Source: Acidobacteriaceae bacterium (GTDB lineage: Bacteria; Acidobacteriota; Terriglobia; Bryobacterales; Bryobacteraceae). From it: 64,000 nt of DNA. The stretch spans positions 1 to 64,000 of the forward strand of contig JADCJL010000023.1 of NCBI GenBank assembly GCA_020247055.1, given 5' to 3'. Shown in pieces: positions 8,920 through 16,813 of the stretch. The translations under genes were made by a program, and so were the position numbers. The stretch's first letter is position 1; the number at the start of each line of letters is the position of its first letter. The notes under the pieces were generated by a model. That model saw nothing but the letters and a program-made list of their open reading frames with translations, was not told the DNA's origin and did no database searches.

Positions 8920-9522
8920 CTACTTCGTGCAGCGCGTCACAAACGCGGGCGGCAGGTTCCGCCACTCCCACCGCAGCCGCTCCACCTGGCTGAAGTGCCG
9001 GTCGAGCAGCTTGTGAAACCGCTGGCCGCCCGGTATCATCAGCCCGATATGGTAGCCAAACAGCGCCATCTGGCCCCCGGGCCGCAAGACTTCATGGATC
9101 CCGGAGAGCCCGGCCTCCTGTAACTCCGCGCTAAACGACGGCCACGGCAACCCGCTCACCACGCAATCCACCCCGTCAACCCCCTCGCTCCGGCAGATCG
9201 CCGCCAGATCCGCCACGTCCCCTTCCACCACATCGTATTGCGGATACCGCTTCCGCCACGCCGCGCACAGCGCCGGGTTCCGCTCCACCGCGAGGAACCG
9301 CACGCCGGGCCCCAGACGCGGCAGCAACGCCTCCGTTACCGCACCCGTACCCGGACCCAGTTCGACCACCACCCGCGCCTCCGCCAACGCCAGCGAGTCG
9401 GCCAGATGGCGGGCCAGAAACGGGGAACTCGGACACACGGTCGCCACCGAAAACGGATCGCGGGCAAACTCCCGGAGGATGAGCTTGTAGTCCTCAACCG
9501 ATTTGGTCTCTATGTTTCTCAC
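8920..9522 (-). CDS. SAM-dependent methyltransferase (phospholipid N-methyltransferase/Erm-like fold)
   Basis: A 200-residue class I methyltransferase. It has an N-terminal segment typical of PmtA/KsgA-like enzymes (ILREFARDPFSVATVCPSSPFLARHLA), the SAM loop VVELGPGTGAVTEALL (about residues 52-67), an acidic FLAVERN strand end and VVSGLPWPSFS in place of motif IV. This best fits bacterial phospholipid N-methyltransferase relatives, but an rRNA or other substrate is possible. Start GTG at 9522. It diverges from the radical SAM gene across a 127-base spacer with unusual repeats. Confidence 0.75.
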   Translation of the reverse strand: MRNIETKSVEDYKLILREFARDPFSVATVCPSSPFLARHLADSLALAEARVVVELGPGTGAVTEALLPRLGPGVRFLAVERNPALCAAWRKRYPQYDVVEGDVADLAAICRSEGVDGVDCVVSGLPWPSFSAELQEAGLSGIHEVLRPGGQMALFGYHIGLMIPGGQRFHKLLDRHFSQVERLRWEWRNLPPAFVTRCTK

Positions 9523-9562
9523 CTCATTAGTTTTACCCGATCACCTGCCCTGTTGTCTTGCC

Positions 9563-9623
9563 ATTTGTCAAATCCCCCCAGATAGCGCCCCCCAAGCAGC
9601 CCCCCAAAGCAGACTTGACAAAT
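9563..9623. repeat. Perfect 9-base inverted repeat enclosing three C6 runs
   Basis: ATTTGTCAA (9563-9571) and TTGACAAAT (9615-9623) are exact reverse complements with centres 52 bases apart. Between them lie three CCCCCC runs at 9574-9579, 9588-9593 and 9600-9605, giving three G6 runs on the minus strand. The right arm also supplies a perfect TTGACA -35 hexamer. The spacer separates two divergent genes, so a shared operator is possible. Confidence 0.6.
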
Positions 9624-9643
9624 AGCGAAGAAAAAGCGAATAT
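9615..9643 (+). promoter_or_regulatory. Candidate sigma-70 promoter for the radical SAM gene
   Basis: TTGACA (9615-9620), a 17-base spacer and GAATAT (9638-9643) form a plausible housekeeping promoter. The -10 ends six bases before the GTG start at 9650, which predicts a leaderless or nearly leaderless transcript. No Shine-Dalgarno sequence is seen before that GTG. Confidence 0.5.
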
Positions 9644-9649
9644 CAGCCC

Positions 9650-10603
9650 GTGAGCACCTTGATTGGCATCGCCCGCATGGCCGCCGAAAGTCCGCTGCTG
9701 GCCGCCAAGCGCCGCGTGGCGTACTTCGACCTCCAAGGTAGAAGCCTGCTCAACCGCTGTTCCGGCCAGCGGCAGTACTTTGAATGGACCGTCAATCCCT
9801 ACCGCGGCTGCGAGTACGGCTGTCAGTACTGCTATGCCCGCTACACGCACGAATTCATGAACCTCCCGGTCGAGGAGTTTGCCACGCGGATCTTCGCCAA
9901 GAACTGGGACGCCGCCATGTGGCGGCGGGACCTGCGCCAGGTGCAGCCCGGCCAGACCATCGCCTTCGGCACCGCCACCGACTGCTACCAGCCCGCCGAA
10001 CGCCGTTACGGCCTCATGCGCCATCTGCTGGCGGGGCTCGCCCCGCACCGCGGTCTGCGGATTCTCATCACGACGAAGTCGGATCTGGTGGCCCGCGATG
10101 GCGATCTGCTCCGCGAGTTGGCCCGGTCGAACACGGTCCGGATCGTGATGACGGTAACGACGATGGATGCGGGCCTCGCCCGCCGTACGGAGCCCTACGC
10201 CCCGCGCCCCGACCTGCGGATGGAGGCGGTGGCCGCGCTGGCCTCCCAGGGTCTGGCCACGGGTGTTGCGGCCTCGCCCGTGCTGCCGTGGCTTACCGAC
10301 GGCGAGGGGTCGCTTGACGCGGTGGCGCGGGCAGCGCGGGCGGCCGGGGCCGCGACGTTTCACGCGCGTCCGCTGTTTTTACGCGACTCCGCCTGGGCCG
10401 TTTTTCTTCCCTGGCTCGAACGCGAGTTCCCCGCGCTGGCCCCGCGCTACCGCTCCCGCTACGCCCGCGGGGCCCATGTGGACCGGCTCTACGGCGAGTG
10501 GCTCGCCGAGCGCGTCGAGCGGGTGCGCACTCGCCATGGTCTCACGGCACGCGCGGAGGCCCCGGCGCCGGCGCCGCCGCTGCAGCTGCCGCTGTTTTCC
10601 TGA
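9650..10603 (+). CDS. Radical SAM protein, SPL-like (Rv2578c-type) family
   Basis: A 317-residue protein with the radical SAM cluster motif at Cys54, Cys58 and Cys61 (CEYGCQYC), preceded by the NPYRGCEYGCQYCYAR signature of the spore-photoproduct-lyase-related subfamily (often annotated Rv2578c family). The barrel continues with GTATDCYQPAERRYGLMR and LRILITTKSDLVARD. The reaction is unknown. GTG at 9650 is the first usable start; an ATG at 9677 is an alternative. The C-terminal tail is Pro/Ala-rich. Confidence 0.8.
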   Translation: MSTLIGIARMAAESPLLAAKRRVAYFDLQGRSLLNRCSGQRQYFEWTVNPYRGCEYGCQYCYARYTHEFMNLPVEEFATRIFAKNWDAAMWRRDLRQVQPGQTIAFGTATDCYQPAERRYGLMRHLLAGLAPHRGLRILITTKSDLVARDGDLLRELARSNTVRIVMTVTTMDAGLARRTEPYAPRPDLRMEAVAALASQGLATGVAASPVLPWLTDGEGSLDAVARAARAAGAATFHARPLFLRDSAWAVFLPWLEREFPALAPRYRSRYARGAHVDRLYGEWLAERVERVRTRHGLTARAEAPAPAPPLQLPLFS

Positions 10604-10650
10604 GGCTCCCCCATGCCGGGCCAACGAGCGCACAGGCCGAAGAGAGTCTC

Positions 10651-10679
10651 TTGACGCTGCAAAGTGCTTGGCAGAAAAT
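10651..10679 (+). promoter_or_regulatory. Possible promoter upstream of the membrane protein/regulator pair
   Basis: TTGACG (10651-10656), 17 bases, then GAAAAT (10674-10679). The predicted transcription start falls near the ATG at 10688. The -10 is a weak match, so confidence is low. Confidence 0.3.
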
Positions 10680-10687
10680 GGTTGAAT

Positions 10688-11272
10688 ATGGCCCCGCCCC
10701 TGGACATGGGAGATCACGCCCTGGCGCAACTGCGCTTTATCCGCCAGACCATGGAACGGTCCGGAGAGTTCACGGCCGTGCCCGGCTGGGGCGGCTTCTG
10801 GATGGGGGTCACCGCCCTCGGCGCCGCCTGGCTGGCCGCCCGGCAGACGAATCCGGCCAGCTGGCTCAGCGTCTGGATCGCGGAGATGGCGCTGGCCGTG
10901 ACCATCGGCGGACTCGCCATCTGGCGGAAAACCCACCACGGCGATCGTACTCTCTTTACCGCCCCCGGCCGCCGCTTCTTTTTGAGCTTCGCCCCGCCCG
11001 TGGCGGCCGGGGCAGTGCTCAGCGCCGCGCTGTTCCGCCTGCAGCTGTTCAGCGTGCTGCCGGGCCTGTGGCTCCTGTTGTACGGGGCCGGGGTGGCCAC
11101 CGCGGGGGCCTTCAGCGTACGGGTCGTCCCGCTCATGGGCCTCTGCTTCATGGCGCTCGGGACGCTGGCGCTGGCCGGACCGGCCGAGTTCGGCAACGGC
11201 TTTCTGGCGGCGGGTTTCGGTGGCCTGCAGATTGGATTCGGCGTATGGATTGCACGGAGGTACGGTGGCTAG
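10688..11272 (+). CDS. Hypothetical membrane protein paired with a winged-helix regulator
   Basis: About 194 residues with roughly five hydrophobic segments after a soluble N-terminus (DHALAQLRFIRQTMERSGEFTAVPGWG). The frame extends upstream to a GTG at 10664, and an ATG at 10706 is also possible; 10688 is chosen because it lies just below a possible promoter. No catalytic motif is seen and I do not recognise a named family. The stop overlaps the GTG of the regulator by eight bases, so the two are probably co-translated and functionally linked, with the membrane protein perhaps acting as a sensor or transporter. Confidence 0.7.
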   Translation: MAPPLDMGDHALAQLRFIRQTMERSGEFTAVPGWGGFWMGVTALGAAWLAARQTNPASWLSVWIAEMALAVTIGGLAIWRKTHHGDRTLFTAPGRRFFLSFAPPVAAGAVLSAALFRLQLFSVLPGLWLLLYGAGVATAGAFSVRVVPLMGLCFMALGTLALAGPAEFGNGFLAAGFGGLQIGFGVWIARRYGG

Positions 11273-11627
11273 AACAGCAGCGGTGAAAGCAAAGCCGGTC
11301 CTCGATGAGTTGGCCCTCGAGGTCAACCGCGAGGCGCAGGCGCTCGAAGGGCTGATTCACGAAAAGATGCGGCTGGGCATCGTCAGCGCCCTGGCGGCGA
11401 CCGGGTCGATGACGTTTCATGAGTTGAAGGAGCTTCTGCAGACGACCGACGGCAACCTGAGCGTCCACGCGCGAAAGCTCGAAGAGGCCGGCTACATCGA
11501 ATGCCGCAAAACGTTCGAGAACCGGAAACCGAAGTCCGACTACACCTTGACCGCCGCTGGCCGGGCGGCGCTCGAGAAGTATCTGAGCCATCTCGAAGCC
11601 CTGCTCGGCGCCATGCGGAAGCGCTAG
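11265..11627 (+). CDS. Winged-helix transcriptional regulator (MarR/ArsR-like, HTH_34 type)
   Basis: A protein of about 120 residues. GTG at 11265 is chosen because CGGAGG (11255-11260) lies four bases upstream and the start overlaps the previous stop; the open frame reaches back to 11220. The winged helix is clear: LIHEKMRLGIVSALAATGSMTFHELKELLQTTDGNLSVHARKLEEAGYIECRKTFENRKPKSDYTLTAAGRAALEKYL. Small regulators of this type often control their own operon and the adjacent membrane protein. No ligand-binding cysteines are seen. Confidence 0.82.
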   Translation: MARTAAVKAKPVLDELALEVNREAQALEGLIHEKMRLGIVSALAATGSMTFHELKELLQTTDGNLSVHARKLEEAGYIECRKTFENRKPKSDYTLTAAGRAALEKYLSHLEALLGAMRKR

Positions 11628-11637
11628 GATAAGAGCC

Positions 11638-12408
11638 ATGACCAGACGGAAAGTGATTGCCACGGCGGCCGTCGCCGCGGTGGCCAGCGCCCAGGCGGCG
11701 GCCGGCCCCCCGCAGACCCTGCTGCTGCGGCGCTACCAACTGCGCAACAGCGGGGACGCCATGGGGACGACGCTCGCCAAGTTCCTGGAAGCCTCGAAAC
11801 GTCCGGCGCTCGAACGCGCCGGCGCCCAGGGACTCGGCTTCTTCAGCTCCTTTATCGGTCCCGATACGCCGTACTACCTGACGCTCGAAAGCTATCCGTC
11901 GCTGGCGGCGCTTGAAGAGGGGATGAACCGGCTGGCCGCCGACCGGAAGTTTCAAGCCGAACTCGCCGCCTTCAACAAAGCCCCGGGCCAGCGCTTCGTC
12001 CGCTACTCGACCCAGATCCTGAAGGGGTTCACGGGCTTCCCCGGCGTCGTGGCCCCGCCCCCGGCCAAAACCCCCCGCCTGTTTGAGTTGCGCACCTACG
12101 AAAGCGACGACGCCACCTCGCTCGCCGAGAAGATCCGCATGTTCAACGAGGGCGAAATCGCCATCTTTCAGAAGACCGGCTTGAACCCGGTCTTCTTCGG
12201 CGAAACCATAATCGGCGAAAAGCAGCCGAATCTGACCTACCTGCTCTGGTACGACAGCCTGGCCGCGCGCGAGGCCAACTGGAGCCGCTTCATCGCCCAT
12301 CCCGAGTGGCTCAAGCTGCGGGCGACGCCGGGCTGGAGCGATGCCGAGATCGTCTCCAATATCTCGAACTCGCTGTTGCGGCCCCTGCCGTTCTCCCCCA
12401 TTCGCTAG
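11638..12408 (+). CDS. Exported NIPSNAP-family protein
   Basis: A 256-residue protein with an N-terminal RR and hydrophobic stretch (MTRRKVIATAAVAAVASAQA), resembling a Tat or Sec signal. Two NIPSNAP/ABM-like ferredoxin-fold repeats follow, the second clear from RLFELRTYESDDATSLAEKIRMFNEGEIAIFQKTGLNPVFFGE and LTYLLWYDSLAAREANWSRFIAHPEW. The family is common in Acidobacteriota and its function is not settled. TAGGAT, beginning with the preceding stop codon, ends seven bases before the ATG. Confidence 0.85.
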   Translation: MTRRKVIATAAVAAVASAQAAAGPPQTLLLRRYQLRNSGDAMGTTLAKFLEASKRPALERAGAQGLGFFSSFIGPDTPYYLTLESYPSLAALEEGMNRLAADRKFQAELAAFNKAPGQRFVRYSTQILKGFTGFPGVVAPPPAKTPRLFELRTYESDDATSLAEKIRMFNEGEIAIFQKTGLNPVFFGETIIGEKQPNLTYLLWYDSLAAREANWSRFIAHPEWLKLRATPGWSDAEIVSNISNSLLRPLPFSPIR

Positions 12409-12418
12409 GAGTTTTCCG

Positions 12419-13441
12419 ATGACCAATCGTGGTTGGATTCTGGAGCGGCGTCCGGTGGAAAAACTGGATGCCTCGTGTTTTGCCTGGCGCGAGATGGCGT
12501 TGGCGCCGCTGACGCCCGGCCAGGTGCGCGTGCGGACCCTGCTGCTCTCGCTCGACCCGACCAACCGCATCTGGGCCTCGGCCGCCGAGAGCTATCTGCC
12601 GCCCGCGCCCCTTGGCGAGGTGATGCGCGGGATCGCCGTCGGGGTGGTCGAAGAGTCCGCCGACCCGCGCTGGCAGCCGGGTAGCCTCGTGCAGGGCATG
12701 CTGGGCTGGCAGGAGCGCGCCGTCCTCGCCGGCGCCGCCTTGACGCCGCTGCCGCCCGGGGTCACGCCGGAGCAGTGGTTTGCCGTCTTCGGCCACATCG
12801 GCATGACGGCGTACTTCGGCCTGCTCGATGTGGGCCAGGCCAAGGCCGGAGAGACCTTGGTGGTTTCGGCCGCCGCCGGGGCCGTGGGGTCGCTGGCGGG
12901 CCAGATCGGGAAGATCCTCGGCATGCGCGTGGTGGGTATCGCCGGCGGCGCGGACAAGTGCGCGTGGCTGACGGGAACCTTGGGCTTTGACGCGGCCATC
13001 GACTACAAGAGCGAGAATGTGGCCCAGCGGCTGCGGGAGCTTTGCCCTTCGGGCATTGACGTTGTTTTTGAAAACGTGGGCGGCGAGATCATGGACGCGT
13101 GCCTCGGCCGGTTGGCGCTGCGGGGCCGCGTGGCGCTCTGCGGCCTGATCTCGCAGTACAACGCCACGACGCCGCCTGCCGGGCCGCGCAATCTGGGCAA
13201 CGTACTGATGCAGCGGGGACGGATTGAAGGCTTTATCGTGCTCGACTATCTCGCCCGCGCCGGCGAGGCGTTTGCCCGGCTCGGCGAGTGGCTGGCGGCG
13301 GGCAGACTGCACTATGCCACCGATGTGGTCCACGGCCTCGAAAACGCCCCGGCGGCGCTCGACCGGCTGTTTGCGGGAGCCAATCGGGGAAAACTGATGT
13401 TGCAAGTGGCGGAGAATCGGGAGTCAATCGGCTTACCATGA
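12419..13441 (+). CDS. NADP-dependent medium-chain oxidoreductase (curcumin reductase/LTB4 dehydrogenase-like)
   Basis: A 340-residue cytosolic enzyme. The start at 12419 is supported by AGGAG (12407-12411); a longer open frame upstream is the shadow of the NIPSNAP gene. It has the zinc-free MDR layout: an N-terminal GroES-like domain (LDPTNRIW, GEVMRGIAVGVV), then a Rossmann domain with SAAAGAVGSLAGQIGK and VVGIAGGADKC, and GIDVVFENVGGEIMDACL. Close families reduce activated double bonds of enones with NADPH. The end lies five bases from the peptidase start. Confidence 0.88.
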   Translation: MTNRGWILERRPVEKLDASCFAWREMALAPLTPGQVRVRTLLLSLDPTNRIWASAAESYLPPAPLGEVMRGIAVGVVEESADPRWQPGSLVQGMLGWQERAVLAGAALTPLPPGVTPEQWFAVFGHIGMTAYFGLLDVGQAKAGETLVVSAAAGAVGSLAGQIGKILGMRVVGIAGGADKCAWLTGTLGFDAAIDYKSENVAQRLRELCPSGIDVVFENVGGEIMDACLGRLALRGRVALCGLISQYNATTPPAGPRNLGNVLMQRGRIEGFIVLDYLARAGEAFARLGEWLAAGRLHYATDVVHGLENAPAALDRLFAGANRGKLMLQVAENRESIGLP

Positions 13442-13445
13442 GAGA

Positions 13446-15488
13446 GTGAGTCTTCGAACTGTAGCTTTCCTCAGCGTTTTGAGCCTGTCCCTGCCGCCCC
13501 TGGGGGCGCAGAGCCGTTCCGCCCCGAGAAAAAGTGGGATCGATCTGGCGGGACTCGATACGACCTGTAAGCCGTGCGACGATTTCTGGCGCTTTGCCAA
13601 CGGCCTGTGGGTGGACCGCAACCCGATTCCGGCGAGCCAGTCCGGCTGGGGCACCATGTCGGTGGTCTCGGAGGGCAACCGCGAGCGGCTGCGTGCGCTG
13701 CTTGAGGAGGCCGCGGCGGGCAACCGGGAGAACCCGGCGGGAAGCCGGGAAAAGAAAATGGGCGACCTCTACGCCGCGTGCATGGATACCGAGGGCGTCG
13801 AAAAACTGGGGCTCAAGCCGCTCGCCCGGGACCTGGCCGCGATTGAAAAGATCAGCGACGCCGCGAGCCTGCTGGCAACCCTGGCCGCCTTCCAGAAGAG
13901 CTCCCCCTTCGGCCCGGTCTACATCTTCGCGCGGCAGGATGCCAAGAACGCCGCGGCTACCGTAGCCGCCGTGGCGCCCGTCGGCATCTCGCTGCCGGAA
14001 CGCGACTACTACTTCCGCTCCGACGAAAAGACCAAGGCCATTCGCGCCGAGTTCCTCGTCCACGTGGCGAAGATGTTGACCCTGGCCGGGGCCGCGCCCG
14101 AAGAGGCCGCCGCGCAGGCCCAGGCCATCCTTGCCTTTGAAACCCGCCTCGCCGAACCCCGCCTGACCAACGTGCAGCGGCGCGACCCCAACGCCACCTA
14201 CCACCCCGTGGGTCTGGCCGGGACCATCGAACTCATGCCGTCGTTCGATTGGAAGGCGGCCTTCGCCGATCTGAAGATTCCCGCCTCGACGCAGGTCATC
14301 GTCGCCGAGCCCGCCTACCTGAAGGCGGTCGAAAAGGAGTTCACCGCCACGCCGCTCGCCACCTGGAAAACCTGGATGCGCTGGAAGACCATCGCCTCGG
14401 CGGCCCCCTATCTGGCCAAGGCCTTCGTCGATGAAAACTTCCGCTTCCAGAGCACGGTGCTCACCGGGGTCAAAGAGCAGCAGCCGCGCTGGAAGCGCTG
14501 CACGACGCTGGTGGACCAGACGCTCGGCGATGCGCTCGGCGAGGCCTTCGTCCGGAAGCATTTTCCGCCGGCGGCCAAGACGCAGATGAACGATCTGGTC
14601 GAAAACCTGCGGGCCACGCTGCGCGAACAGCTCGAAGCCTCGCCCTGGATGGACGCCGAAACCAAGAAGAACGCCATCGAAAAGCTGAACGCCTTCCGGG
14701 CCAAGATCGGCTACCCGGACCGCTGGAAGGACTATGCGGCGGTGAAGGTGGACCGCGGCGACCTGTTTGGCAGCCTCGAATCGGCCAGCGAGTTTGCGCG
14801 GATGGAGAACCTGGCCAAGATTGGCAAACCGCTCGACCGGAACGAGTGGGGCATGACGGCGCCGACCGTCAATGCCTACTACAGCCCGTTGCGGAACGAG
14901 ATCGGCTTCCCGGCCGGCATCCTCCAGCCGCCGATGTTCGATATGGACGCCGATGAGGCGGCCAACTACGGCGCCATCGGGGCGGTCATCGGTCACGAGA
15001 TGGGCCACGGCTTTGACGATCAGGGCTCGAAATTTGCCTCGAGCGGCGACCTGCGCAACTGGTGGACGCCGGAAGATCGGAAGAAGTTCGAGGCCCGGGC
15101 CGAATGCGTCATCAATCAGTTCAATACGCTCGAGGTCGGCGACGGCCTGCGCCACAACGGACGCCTGGTGGTGGGCGAAGCGCTGGGGGATCTGGGCGGG
15201 CTGAAGCTGGCCTACCGGGCCTACAAGCGCTCCCTGGGCGGTAAAGAGGCGCCGGTGATCGACGGCTACACCGGCGATCAGCGCTTCTTCCTGGCTTTCG
15301 CCCGGGTGTGGGCGACGCAGCTGCGGCCCGAGGCCCAGCGGCTGCGCCTGGCCACGGATCCGCATCCGCTCGGCCGCTTCCGCGCCATCGGCACCCTCCA
15401 GAACATGCCGGAGTTCCACAAAGCGTTCCAGTGCAAGGCGGGCGATGCCATGGTGCGTCCGCCGGAACGCCAGTGTGAACTTTGGTGA
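13446..15488 (+). CDS. Exported M13-family zinc metallopeptidase (neprilysin/PepO-like)
   Basis: A 680-residue protein starting with GTG. An N-terminal signal peptide (FLSVLSLSLPPLGAQ) is followed by GIDLAGLDTTCKPCDDFWRFANGLWVDRNPIP, a hallmark of the M13 N-terminal domain. The zinc site HEMGH is near residue 517, and the third ligand lies in GEALGDLGG about 60 residues later. The C-terminus ends CELW, matching the usual CxxW end. It should cleave peptides in the periplasm. It lies upstream of tRNA-fMet. Confidence 0.93.
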   Translation: MSLRTVAFLSVLSLSLPPLGAQSRSAPRKSGIDLAGLDTTCKPCDDFWRFANGLWVDRNPIPASQSGWGTMSVVSEGNRERLRALLEEAAAGNRENPAGSREKKMGDLYAACMDTEGVEKLGLKPLARDLAAIEKISDAASLLATLAAFQKSSPFGPVYIFARQDAKNAAATVAAVAPVGISLPERDYYFRSDEKTKAIRAEFLVHVAKMLTLAGAAPEEAAAQAQAILAFETRLAEPRLTNVQRRDPNATYHPVGLAGTIELMPSFDWKAAFADLKIPASTQVIVAEPAYLKAVEKEFTATPLATWKTWMRWKTIASAAPYLAKAFVDENFRFQSTVLTGVKEQQPRWKRCTTLVDQTLGDALGEAFVRKHFPPAAKTQMNDLVENLRATLREQLEASPWMDAETKKNAIEKLNAFRAKIGYPDRWKDYAAVKVDRGDLFGSLESASEFARMENLAKIGKPLDRNEWGMTAPTVNAYYSPLRNEIGFPAGILQPPMFDMDADEAANYGAIGAVIGHEMGHGFDDQGSKFASSGDLRNWWTPEDRKKFEARAECVINQFNTLEVGDGLRHNGRLVVGEALGDLGGLKLAYRAYKRSLGGKEAPVIDGYTGDQRFFLAFARVWATQLRPEAQRLRLATDPHPLGRFRAIGTLQNMPEFHKAFQCKAGDAMVRPPERQCELW

Positions 15489-15532
15489 GGCAAACAGTTG
15501 CCAAACGGCTGCTCCCCTTGCTACTATCTAAG

Positions 15533-15609
<77 letters not shown>

Positions 15610-15610
15610 A

Positions 15611-15654
15611 CCCCATCGCTCTACGCAATGGGGAGTCGGCCGAAAACCTGGCCG
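15611..15654 (+). terminator. Two hairpins just downstream of tRNA-fMet
   Basis: CCCCAT (15611-15616) pairs with ATGGGG (15628-15633), and CGGCC (15637-15641) pairs with GGCCG (15650-15654). They follow the tRNA directly and may end or process its transcript. Neither has a T-run, so this is only a weak terminator call. Confidence 0.3.
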
Positions 15655-15817
15655 CTAAAGATTCAGCCGAAGGATGCTTGGTCCTAGGCTTTGGGTTCGT
15701 TTCGCAAAATGGCTCGTTCCGGTACGAAATCGTGCTGACAAACGCTTGGCCGCCTGATAGCCTGTAACTGGGCAAGTCTATTCCATTGTATCAGTTAGGC
15801 AGGGTTCGGCCATCTTT
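15655..15817 (+). other. Gene-free spacer between tRNA-fMet and apbE
   Basis: I see no convincing gene in this stretch. It is visibly richer in A and T than most of the window. An open frame running through it also spans the tRNA and is rejected. It probably holds the apbE promoter, but no clear -35/-10 pair can be assigned. Confidence 0.5.
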
Positions 15818-16813
15818 GTGAAAATTTCGAGACGCATCTGGCACGCTGTGATACCTTTAGTGGTAGCTCCAGCGTTGGCGTCGGCGGCGGATCTACTCCG
15901 CTACGAATCCAGCGTGGATGCGATGGGCTCAACGTTCTCTGTTGCTGCTTACGGACCGGACCGCGACTCGCTCGCCGCCGCCGTCGAGCAAGCGCTCGAG
16001 GAAGCCAGGCGGCTGGATCATCTGCTCTCCAACTATCGCCCCGATAGCGAATGGAGCCAAGTGAACCGATTTGCCGGCCAGCGCGAGTTCACCGTCAGCC
16101 AGGAGTTGTTCGACCTGCTCGCCGCCTGTTACGCCTATAGTCAACACAGTCAAGGAACCTTCGACATCACGGTCGGTCCGCTCATGAAAGTCTGGGGCTT
16201 CTATAAAGGTAGCGGCCGGATGCCGCACCGGGCCGAGATCCGTACCGCTCTGGGGCGTATTGGATATGAGAATCTGCTCTTGAACCCGACGCAGCGCACA
16301 GTCCGCTTTGCCAAAAATGGCTTGGAGATCGATCCCGGGGGGATCGGCAAGGGCTATGCGGTCGATCGCATGGCGGAAATCCTGCGCCGCGCCGGGGTTC
16401 GGTCGGCCCTGATCAACGCGGGTGGGTCGTCGATGCTCGCCATCGGTACGCCGCCGGGCAAGCCGGGTTGGGAAGTCAAGATCCGGGACCCGCGCGACAG
16501 CCGCCAGACCGTGCAGGACCTCGCCTTGAAAGACGAGTCGATGGCCACCTCCGGCAGCTACGAAAAGTTCTTTACGGTGCGACGCAAGACCTACTCGCAC
16601 ATAATGGATCCGCGGACGGGTTACCCGGCCGAGGGTATGTTCTCCGTTTCCGTAATCGCCCCTCGCGGCATTGACAGCGAGGCCTGGACGAAACCGGTTT
16701 ATATCAATGGCCGCTCCTGGGCGGCCCGAAACATTCCAAAGGGGTTCCGCGCCTATCTCTGTGAAGGGCGCTCGGAGTACCCCGGGGAGGCTAAATGCGC
16801 GTGGCTCCAATGA
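15818..16813 (+). CDS. apbE: FAD:protein FMN transferase (ApbE family)
   Basis: A 331-residue protein with a signal peptide (VIPLVVAPALASAA), start GTG. ApbE proteins transfer FMN from FAD to a Ser/Thr of exported flavoproteins such as Rnf/Nqr subunits. Motifs seen: DAMGSTFSV, LLSNYRPDSEWSQVN, FDITVGPLMKVWGFY, IDPGGIGKGYAVDRM, LINAGGSSMLAIG and HIMDPRTGYPAEG. The last catalytic segment reads IDSEAWTKPVYING where many members have ADAxxTA; the Asp and Thr are present with different spacing. Base composition is less GC-biased than its neighbours. Its end overlaps hemE. Confidence 0.88.
   Translation: MKISRRIWHAVIPLVVAPALASAADLLRYESSVDAMGSTFSVAAYGPDRDSLAAAVEQALEEARRLDHLLSNYRPDSEWSQVNRFAGQREFTVSQELFDLLAACYAYSQHSQGTFDITVGPLMKVWGFYKGSGRMPHRAEIRTALGRIGYENLLLNPTQRTVRFAKNGLEIDPGGIGKGYAVDRMAEILRRAGVRSALINAGGSSMLAIGTPPGKPGWEVKIRDPRDSRQTVQDLALKDESMATSGSYEKFFTVRRKTYSHIMDPRTGYPAEGMFSVSVIAPRGIDSEAWTKPVYINGRSWAARNIPKGFRAYLCEGRSEYPGEAKCAWLQ

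Noticed and set aside
9536..9571. Minus-strand promoter for the methyltransferase using the left TTGACA copy
   Set aside because: No -10 lies 16-18 bases away; the nearest candidate, TAAAAC, is 30 bases from it, so the left arm is better seen as part of the inverted repeat.
13233..15419. Minus-strand open frame of 728 codons
   Set aside because: Antisense to the M13 peptidase, which has HEMGH and family ends.
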